Below, piece by piece: positions 58,336 through 64,000 of a stretch of 64,000 bases of DNA. Origin of the DNA: JAATFS01 sp037145635. GTDB lineage: Bacteria; Pseudomonadota; Gammaproteobacteria; Xanthomonadales; Xanthomonadaceae. The stretch is from assembly GCA_037145635.1 (NCBI GenBank), contig JBBCXB010000002.1, positions 186,001 to 250,000 of the forward strand. The letters are read 5' to 3'. Both the position numbers and the translations under genes were made by a program. The first letter of the stretch is position 1, and each line of letters begins with the position of its first letter. Under the pieces are notes generated by a model that did no database searches, had not been told where the DNA came from, and worked only from the letters and a program-made list of their open reading frames with translations.

Positions 58336-59841
58336 TCACTTGAGATGGATGGTGGTGTTGACGCCATGGCTCAGCGTCTCGTCGTCGAACCAGCGCGCGG
58401 TCACGGTCTTGGTCTGGGTGTAGAAGGTCACGACCTGCTTGCCGTAGGGGCCGAGGTCGCCCAGCTTGGAGGCGCGCGAGCCGGTGAACGAGAACAGCGG
58501 CACCGGCACCGGGATCGGCACGTTGATGCCGACCTGGCCGACGTCGATCTCCTCCTGGAAGCGCCGCGCGGCCGCGCCGGACTGGGTGAACAGCGCGGTG
58601 CCGTTGCCGTTGGGATTGGCGTTGACCAGCGCGATGGCCTCGTCCAGCGTCGCCGCCTCGAGGATCACCAGCACCGGGCCGAAGATCTCCTCGTCGTAGA
58701 TGCGCATGCCCGGCCGCACCCGGGAGAAGATCGTCGGGCCGACGAAGTTGCCGCGCTCGTAGCCCGGCACCTGCGGCGCGCGGCCGTCCAGCTCCAGGGT
58801 GGCGCCCTGCGCCACGCCCGCGTCGATCAGCGCCTCGACACGCTCGCGCGCCGCGCACGAGATCAGCGGGCCGATGTCGGTGCCGGCCTCGGTGCCGGCA
58901 CTGACCTTCAGTGTCCTGGCCTTGGCCACCAGGTCCGGCACCCACGCGCGGGCCTCGCCGACCAGCACCAGGGTGGAGGCCGCCATGCAGCGCTGGCCCG
59001 CCGCGCCGAACGCCGCGCCGACCATCGCGTTGAGGCTCTGCTCCTTGTTCGCGTCCGGCAGCACCACGGCGTGGTTCTTGGCGCCCATCATGCACTGCAC
59101 GCGCTTGCCGGCCCGCGCGGCGCGGTGGTACACGTGGGTGCCGACACGGGTCGAGCCGACGAACGAGACCGCCTTGATCTCCGGGTGGTCACAGATCGCG
59201 TTGACCACCTCTGCGCCGCCGTGGACGACGTTCAGCACGCCCTTGGGGAGGCCGGCCTGCAGCGCCAGCTCGACCAGGCGCATGGTCACCAGCGGGTCCT
59301 GCTCGGAGGGCTTGAGCACGAAGGTGTTGCCGGTGGCGATGGCCATCGGGAACATCCACAGCGGGATCATCGCCGGGAAGTTGAACGGGGTGATGCCGGC
59401 GCACACGCCCAGCGGCTGCAGCAGCGTGTAGGTGTCCACGCCATTGGCCACGTTGTTGGCCAGCTCGCCGAGCTGCAGGTTGCCGATCGCTGCGGCGTGC
59501 TCCACCACCTCCAGGCCGCGGAACACGTCGCCCTCGGCGTCGGCCAGGGTCTTGCCCTGCTCGGCGGTCAGCAGCGCCGCCAGCTCGCCCATGTGCTCGC
59601 GGATCAGCTGCTGGTACTTCAGGAAGACGCGCGCGCGGGTGCCGATCGGGGTCTTGCGCCAGGTCTGGAACGCGGCCTGCGCCGCGGCCACGGCGGCATC
59701 GACCTCGCCGGTGGTCGCGAACGGCACCTTCGCGAGCACCGCCTGGGTGGCCGGGTTGACGACATCGCGCCACTCGGTGGTGGCCGAGGCGACGAACTCG
59801 CCATCGATCAGCAACGGGACGCGGGTAACGGAATCGGACAT
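58336..59841 (-). CDS. mmsA: Methylmalonate-semialdehyde dehydrogenase (CoA-acylating)
   Basis: A 501-residue aldehyde dehydrogenase that turns methylmalonate semialdehyde into propionyl-CoA and CO2 with NAD and CoA. Substrate motifs are GITPFNFPAMIPLWMFP near 148 and VSFVGSTRVGTHVYHRA near 226; the catalytic Cys lies in FGAAGQRCMAAST near 285. The usual active-site Glu of hydrolytic aldehyde dehydrogenases is replaced as expected for CoA-acylating members. It is the first gene of the valine operon and lies next to an operator-like element at 59865-59880, 24 bases before its ATG. Confidence 0.96.
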   Translation of the reverse strand: MSDSVTRVPLLIDGEFVASATTEWRDVVNPATQAVLAKVPFATTGEVDAAVAAAQAAFQTWRKTPIGTRARVFLKYQQLIREHMGELAALLTAEQGKTLADAEGDVFRGLEVVEHAAAIGNLQLGELANNVANGVDTYTLLQPLGVCAGITPFNFPAMIPLWMFPMAIATGNTFVLKPSEQDPLVTMRLVELALQAGLPKGVLNVVHGGAEVVNAICDHPEIKAVSFVGSTRVGTHVYHRAARAGKRVQCMMGAKNHAVVLPDANKEQSLNAMVGAAFGAAGQRCMAASTLVLVGEARAWVPDLVAKARTLKVSAGTEAGTDIGPLISCAARERVEALIDAGVAQGATLELDGRAPQVPGYERGNFVGPTIFSRVRPGMRIYDEEIFGPVLVILEAATLDEAIALVNANPNGNGTALFTQSGAAARRFQEEIDVGQVGINVPIPVPVPLFSFTGSRASKLGDLGPYGKQVVTFYTQTKTVTARWFDDETLSHGVNTTIHLK

Positions 59842-59864
59842 GGGACGCTCGCACGGCAACAGTG

Positions 59865-59880
59865 TTCGCATTGTTCGCAA
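59865..59880 (-). promoter_or_regulatory. Operator-like site for the valine operon (minus-strand copy)
   Basis: Minus strand reads TTGCGAACAATGCGAA, a direct repeat of TGCGAA with 9-base period. It matches TTGCGAATCCTGCGAA at 59939-59954 in 13 of 16 positions; only the three spacer bases differ. It lies 24 bases before mmsA. Confidence 0.6.
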
Positions 59881-59938
59881 TCGGCCCGGCGGATTCACCA
59901 ATCCAGGCGCTTAATCGCGCTAAGATCGGCGCGTTATT

Positions 59939-59954
59939 TTGCGAATCCTGCGAA
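59939..59954 (+). promoter_or_regulatory. Operator-like site at the regulator start (plus-strand copy)
   Basis: TTGCGAATCCTGCGAA lies one base before the regulator ATG at 59956 and downstream of a -10-like TAAGAT (59921-59926), so a bound protein would block its own gene. The half-site is similar in type to the TTTGCAAA half-site known for related short-chain-acyl regulators (RamB, PccR). Confidence 0.6.
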
Positions 59955-59955
59955 G

Positions 59956-61338
59956 ATGCCCCACTCCCAACGCCAGCTGGGCCTGCGCCTGCAGCGCCTG
60001 CGCCAGCGCCACGGCCTGTCGCAGGCCGAGCTGGCGCGGCGACTGCAGCTTTCGCCCAGCTACCTGAACCAGATCGAGCGCAACCAGCGCCCGCTCACCC
60101 TGGCGGTGCAGCAGCGCATCAAGGACGCCCTCGGCGACATCGACGGATTGCTGGAGGCCGACGACCCGGCCGCGCTGATCGAGCCGCTGGGCGAGACCCT
60201 GCGCGCGCTCGGCCACCTCGACGTCTCGGCGACCGAGCTGCGCGCCCTGGCCGGCAACCTGCCGCAGGTGGCGCATGCGCTGCTCGACCTGCACCGCCGG
60301 CACCTGCACCTGCAGACCCGCGCCGCCGCGCTGGAGCTGAGGATCGGCAGCGACCCGGGCGCGCTGCCGCTGCTGTCGCCGGGCGACCACGTGCGCGACT
60401 ACTTCAACCGCGCCCACAACCACATTGCCGAACTGGACCAGGCCGCCGAAGCGCTGTACGCCGAACTGGCCGCGACGCCCGGCCAGCTGGCACCGCGCCT
60501 GCGCCAGCGCCTGGCCGACCGCCACGGGATCCGCGTGCAGGGCGCCGGCATGGCGCTGGACGGCGAGAAACGGGTGTTCGACGCGGCGACCCGCACGCTG
60601 TGGCTGCCCGAGCACCTCAAGCCCGGCCAGCAGGCCTTCCAGATGGCCGCGCACCTGGCCCTGCTCGAATGTGCCGCGCTGTTCGCCGCACGCATCGCCG
60701 AGGCCGGCTTCGACGATGCCGAACGCATCGCGCTGTCGCGCATCGGCCTGTCCAACTACTTCGCCGGCGCGCTGGTGATGCCGTATGCCGAGTTCCTGCG
60801 CAGCGCCCGACACAGCCGCTACGACATCGACTGGCTGGCGCACCGTTTCGGCGTCGGCTTCGAGGCGGTCTGCCACCGCCTCAGCACCCTGCAGCGCCGC
60901 GGCGCCGCCGGCCTGCCGATCTTCTTCATGCGCGTGGACCGCGCCGGCAACGTGTCCAAGCGGCACTCCTCCACCGACTTCCATTTCTCGCACGTAGGCG
61001 GCGCCTGCCCGCTGTGGATCGTCTACGAGGCGTTCAACCAACCCGGCCGCATCCTCACCCAGATCGCCCGCATGCCCGATGGCCGCAGCTACTTCTGGCT
61101 GGCGCGCCAGGTCAGCAGCGGCGCGCCCGGCTACGGCCGCCCGCGCAAGACCTTCGCGCTGGCGCTGGGCTGCGACCTGCGCCATGCCGAGCAGCTGATC
61201 TACGCGCGCGGCTGGGACCTGGGCGCGGTGGACGACGCGGTGCCGATCGGTCCCGGCTGCCTGACCTGCGAACGCGCCGATTGCGTGCAGCGCGCATTCC
61301 CGGCGCTGCCGCGGCTGGGCGCGCCGCGCGCCGGCTGA
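59956..61338 (+). CDS. XRE-type short-chain acyl metabolism regulator
   Basis: A 460-residue cytoplasmic transcription factor. An N-terminal XRE helix-turn-helix (about 5-65; RHGLSQAELARRLQLSPSYL) is followed by a central domain of the IrrE/DUF955 type without its HExxH motif, and a C-terminal DUF2083 domain with cysteines (CLTCERADC near 440). This layout matches the RamB/MlpR/PccR family that sense short-chain acyl-CoA or related stress. It is divergent from the valine operon with 114 bases between starts, so control of mmsA and of itself is likely. A ligand such as propionyl-CoA or methacrylyl-CoA is inferred, not shown. Confidence 0.9.
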   Translation: MPHSQRQLGLRLQRLRQRHGLSQAELARRLQLSPSYLNQIERNQRPLTLAVQQRIKDALGDIDGLLEADDPAALIEPLGETLRALGHLDVSATELRALAGNLPQVAHALLDLHRRHLHLQTRAAALELRIGSDPGALPLLSPGDHVRDYFNRAHNHIAELDQAAEALYAELAATPGQLAPRLRQRLADRHGIRVQGAGMALDGEKRVFDAATRTLWLPEHLKPGQQAFQMAAHLALLECAALFAARIAEAGFDDAERIALSRIGLSNYFAGALVMPYAEFLRSARHSRYDIDWLAHRFGVGFEAVCHRLSTLQRRGAAGLPIFFMRVDRAGNVSKRHSSTDFHFSHVGGACPLWIVYEAFNQPGRILTQIARMPDGRSYFWLARQVSSGAPGYGRPRKTFALALGCDLRHAEQLIYARGWDLGAVDDAVPIGPGCLTCERADCVQRAFPALPRLGAPRAG

Positions 61339-61345
61339 GCGCCGT

Positions 61346-61361
61346 GGCACCCCACGGTGCC
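61346..61361 (+). terminator. Hairpin after the regulator gene
   Basis: GGCACC / GGTGCC with a CCAC loop, 7 bases after the stop at 61338. Short and without a T-run, so a weak terminator candidate. Bases 61420-61467 downstream hold two near-copies of TGCCTCTARCGG. Confidence 0.35.
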
Positions 61362-61523
61362 GGCTCCTTGCAGGACCGGCGACCGCCGGCGAGCCACGTG
61401 CCGGCGGCATCCGATCGCTCCGGCTCCTGCCTCTAGCGGAGGGGCCCTGCCTCTAACGGGAGGGCGGCGCCTGCCCCCGTGACGGCCCGGCCTGCCGGGT
61501 CCGCCGTCGCCGGGGCCGCGGGA

Positions 61524-62594
61524 TCACGGCGCGGCGCCGGCCGATTCGGCGTCCAGTGCCGCGGCCACCTGCGCCCACGGCGCGTCGCGGCCCGCCTCGG
61601 CGAACAGGTAGTCGAGGCGGTGCGTGTGGACCTGGCCCGGGCGCAGGATGGTCTCCGGGAACCGCGGCTGGTTGGGCGCATCCGGGTAGGCCTGCGGCTC
61701 CAGGCACACGCCGCGGCCCAGCCCCGGATGATGCCGGTCCAGCCCCTGGCCTTCGTAGAGCTGCACGGCCGGCATCGCGCTGGACAGGCGCAGTGCCACG
61801 CCGCTGTGCGGCGAATACAGCTCGGCACTGCAGGTTCGCGTGTCCGCCAGCACCAGGCAGGTGTCGTAGCCGCCGGCCGACTCCAGCTGCGGATGCCCCG
61901 GCCCCGCCCGTTCCTGCAGCGACGCCGGCGCACGGAAATCGAACGGCGTGCCCGCGGTGGCGGCGATCTCGCCGGTGGGAATCAGCTCCGCATCGACCGG
62001 CAGATAGCGGTCGGCGGGCACCCGCAGCACCTGCGCCGCAGCGGCCACCGCCGGATCCCCGGCGAGGTTGAAGTAGGGATGGTGGGTGAGATTGAGCGGC
62101 GTGGGCGCATCGCTGTGCGCGGTGTAGACGAGCGTCAGCCGCCGGCCGTCCAGGCGGAACTCGGCCTCCACCTCCAGGGTACCGGGGTAGCCCTCTTCGC
62201 CGGCCGGGGAGCGGTAGCCCAGCCGCAGCGACGACGGCGCGGACGCCCGCACCGTCCACGCCCGCCGGCCGAAGCCGCGGGTTCCCCCGTGCAGGTGGTG
62301 GCGGCCCTCGTTGCAGGACAGCCGATGCACGACGCCGTCCAGCGCGAACCGCCCCCCGGCGATGCGGTTGCCGAAACGGCCGACCAGGATGCCGAGGCTG
62401 TCGCGGTCGGCGACATAGGCCGGCAGGTCCGGCAACCCCAGCACCAGTTCGACCCGGCCCTGCGCCGTGGCCAGGCCGAGCCGGCGCAGGATGCCGCCGT
62501 AGCTCAGGATCTCCGCCTCGAGTCCGGCGTCGCTGCGCAGGGTGAAGGCCTGGATCTCGGTACCGTCGGGGAGCTGGCCGAAGCTGCGGTGCAT
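61524..62594 (-). CDS. galM: Aldose 1-epimerase (galactose mutarotase)
   Basis: A 356-residue enzyme that interconverts alpha and beta anomers of aldoses. The substrate loop is GRFGNRIAGGRFAL near 70, the catalytic His is in LNLTHHPYFNLAG near 172, and the catalytic Glu is in VCLEPQAYPDAP near 300. The ATG at 62594 precedes the short lead MHRSFGQLPDGTEI, typical of the family. There is no clear signal peptide, so cytoplasmic. It lies downstream of the GH65 gene on the same strand, 151 bases apart, and could act on sugars released by that enzyme. Confidence 0.94.
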   Translation of the reverse strand: MHRSFGQLPDGTEIQAFTLRSDAGLEAEILSYGGILRRLGLATAQGRVELVLGLPDLPAYVADRDSLGILVGRFGNRIAGGRFALDGVVHRLSCNEGRHHLHGGTRGFGRRAWTVRASAPSSLRLGYRSPAGEEGYPGTLEVEAEFRLDGRRLTLVYTAHSDAPTPLNLTHHPYFNLAGDPAVAAAAQVLRVPADRYLPVDAELIPTGEIAATAGTPFDFRAPASLQERAGPGHPQLESAGGYDTCLVLADTRTCSAELYSPHSGVALRLSSAMPAVQLYEGQGLDRHHPGLGRGVCLEPQAYPDAPNQPRFPETILRPGQVHTHRLDYLFAEAGRDAPWAQVAAALDAESAGAAP

Positions 62595-62745
62595 GGGCGT
62601 CCTGTCGGAAGGCGGAAGCGGGCGTGGCCGGCCCAGCATACCCCGCGCTGGCGACCCGTCCCCTCGCCCGCACGGGCGGTGGACCGCCTGCGGCCTTGCC
62701 CCGGCACTCAGGTACCCGCCTGCGGTCAGCGCGGCGCGGGCCCGC

Positions 62746-64000
62746 TCAGGGCCCCCGCACCCGCTCGTTGCCGGGGCGCTCGATCCGCAGCGAAGTCCAG
62801 GGCGCGGGCAGCAGCGGCGTGCCTTCGACGATGCCGCGGTCGTCGATCCGCAGCCCACCGAACCCGAACATCACCGTCTGCAGCAGGCCGCCCGCGCCCG
62901 TCGCGAAGTAGGGGTTGGCGCTTTCCGGGGTCTCCGAGAGCACCCCGAACGGCGGCATCCGGTTGGGCCGGTAGGCCTGGTTGAACCAGGCGTAGGCCTT
63001 CGCGGCCTCGCCGAGTTTCGCGTACAGCAGCGCGAGCACCGAGTTCCCCATCGCCGGCCCCTGCGGGGACATCCGGCGCTCGTAGAACGCCAGGTCCTTG
63101 CGGATCTGCGCCGGGTCGGTGACGACCTCCAGCGGGAACGCCAGCAGGTTGACGTCCGCCTGCTTGATCTCCTCGCCCCGGTAGCTGGCGTTCTCGCGCG
63201 TCGTGCCATCCGGGAACTTCAGGATCGGAATGTTCGCCGCCACCTGGACCCAGTCCGGGTCCGGCGCCAGTCCGAGCTCGCGCGCGGCCTGGGTCGCGTA
63301 GCCGAGCACGGTGATCGCCATGCCGTTGGTGAAGGCGTTGTTGTCGATGTTCTCCTGCCACTCGTTGGCGCCGATGACGTTGCGGATGTCGTAACGGCCC
63401 GGCCCGTTGCGTTCCACCCGGCTGCTCCAGAAGTCCGCGACCTCCTTCAGCACCGGGTAGCCGCGCTCCCGCAGCCAGGCCTTGTCCCCGGTCACCTGGT
63501 AGTACTTCCAGAACGCCCAGCCCACGTCGCCGGTGATGTGGTGCTGGAACGGACCGGTCAGCGCCCACAGCGGAGTGTCCTCGCTGCCGTCATCCGCCGA
63601 TTCCCAGGGGAACATCGCTCCGCGGTAACCGTGCGCGAATGCATTGCGCCGGGCCGCGTCCAGCCGTGCGAACCGATACTCGAGCAGCGACCGGGCGATC
63701 TCGGGATGCAGCACCAGCAGCGGCGGATACATCCACATCTCGGTGTCCCAGAACACATGGCCGTTGTAGCCGGTGCCCGACAGCCCCATCGGCGAGAGGC
63801 TGAAACCGGAACCTTCGCGGACGAACGCGTACAGATGGTAGAGCGCGAGCCGCATCGACTGCTGCGCCACCGGATCGCCGGCGATCACCACGTCGCCGCG
63901 CCACAGCTCCGCCCAGCGGGCGCGGTGCTCGCGCACCAGCCGCTCCTCACCCTGCAGCATGGCGTAGATCGTCAGCCGCTCCGCCTCGTTGACGGGATTG
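62746..64000 (-). CDS. Glycoside hydrolase family 65 enzyme (N-terminus cut by window edge)
   Basis: The frame is open to the right edge (NPVNEAERLTIYAM ahead of the first Met at 63960), so only the C-terminal 417 residues are visible. The (alpha/alpha)6 barrel motifs of GH65 are present: GHVFWDTEMWMYPPLLVLHP near the start, TGDVGWAFWKYYQVTGD, and NEWQENIDNNAFTN, where the Glu in ANEW corresponds to the catalytic acid of GPDEYH in trehalose and maltose phosphorylases. The change from PDEYH to ANEWQ suggests a hydrolase or a different phosphorylase specificity. Substrate could be trehalose, kojibiose or a related alpha-glucoside. Localisation cannot be told without the N-terminus. Confidence 0.88.
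   Translation of the reverse strand, partial: NPVNEAERLTIYAMLQGEERLVREHRARWAELWRGDVVIAGDPVAQQSMRLALYHLYAFVREGSGFSLSPMGLSGTGYNGHVFWDTEMWMYPPLLVLHPEIARSLLEYRFARLDAARRNAFAHGYRGAMFPWESADDGSEDTPLWALTGPFQHHITGDVGWAFWKYYQVTGDKAWLRERGYPVLKEVADFWSSRVERNGPGRYDIRNVIGANEWQENIDNNAFTNGMAITVLGYATQAARELGLAPDPDWVQVAANIPILKFPDGTTRENASYRGEEIKQADVNLLAFPLEVVTDPAQIRKDLAFYERRMSPQGPAMGNSVLALLYAKLGEAAKAYAWFNQAYRPNRMPPFGVLSETPESANPYFATGAGGLLQTVMFGFGGLRIDDRGIVEGTPLLPAPWTSLRIERPGNERVRGP

Overview
The window is a GC-rich chromosomal segment that looks like the family Xanthomonadaceae (Lysobacter / Luteimonas / Pseudoxanthomonas / Stenotrophomonas-like). I infer this from gene content and order, not from a search. The main clues are the block rpoE-rseA-mucD-lepA-lepB-DUF4845-rnc-era-recO, the nagZ-hpt-thioinosine phosphorylase block, a YbiI zinc finger almost identical to the E. 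coli protein, and G-rich heptamer repeats between genes. There are no rRNA or tRNA genes, phage genes, insertion sequences or CRISPR arrays that I can see.

Layout. 1-8.5 kb: mostly single housekeeping genes (end of an L,D-transpeptidase-like gene, YjdM/PhnA zinc protein, a cation diffusion facilitator, SlyD isomerase, YegD-type Hsp70, acyl-CoA synthetase, a short MscS channel, YbiI, DUF2789). 9.1-12.4 kb: a large subtilisin-type autotransporter protease, followed by a lipoprotein-like frame with no good start. 12.9-20.5 kb: small membrane protein, YgjP-type metalloprotease, leucine dehydrogenase, thiolase, two Ala-rich lipoproteins, a CHASE3-GAF-GGDEF diguanylate cyclase, and a bactofilin coupled to a zinc-ribbon protein. 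20.5-28.3 kb: a DNA-repair island, with aidB divergent from an overlapping cassette of exonuclease, small Arg-rich ORF, ATP-dependent ligase, Lhr-core helicase and metallophosphoesterase. 28.3-34.3 kb: FAD monooxygenase, cold-shock protein, purine/methylthioadenosine salvage with nagZ, CYTH phosphatase and rlmD. 34.5-44 kb: a REC-Hpt protein, then the minus-strand block from rpoE to recO. 44.3-54.2 kb: a fused hydratase/hydroxyacyl-CoA dehydrogenase, a TonB-dependent receptor, two divergent TPR-sulfotransferases and a CzcD-like exporter. 54.3-61.3 kb: a complete lower valine pathway operon (mmsA, isobutyryl-CoA dehydrogenase, enoyl-CoA hydratase, hydroxyisobutyryl-CoA hydrolase, mmsB) with a divergent XRE/short-chain-acyl regulator and two matching operator-like sites. 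61.5 kb to the end: aldose epimerase and a truncated GH65 enzyme.

How the parts fit. Leucine dehydrogenase can deaminate branched-chain amino acids, and the mms operon finishes valine oxidation. The acyl-CoA synthetase, thiolase and fused beta-oxidation enzyme point to active acyl-CoA catabolism. The rpoE-rseA-mucD group is an envelope stress circuit; rpoE has a matching sigma-E-type promoter, and its HtrA protease carries a lipobox. The most unusual parts are the Arg-rich small ORF inside the repair cassette, the divergent TPR-sulfotransferase pair beside a TonB receptor, the TTGCGAAnnnTGCGAA operator pair in the valine divergon, and a family of G-rich palindromic spacers, always G-rich on the plus strand, that fill gaps inside the minus-strand operons.
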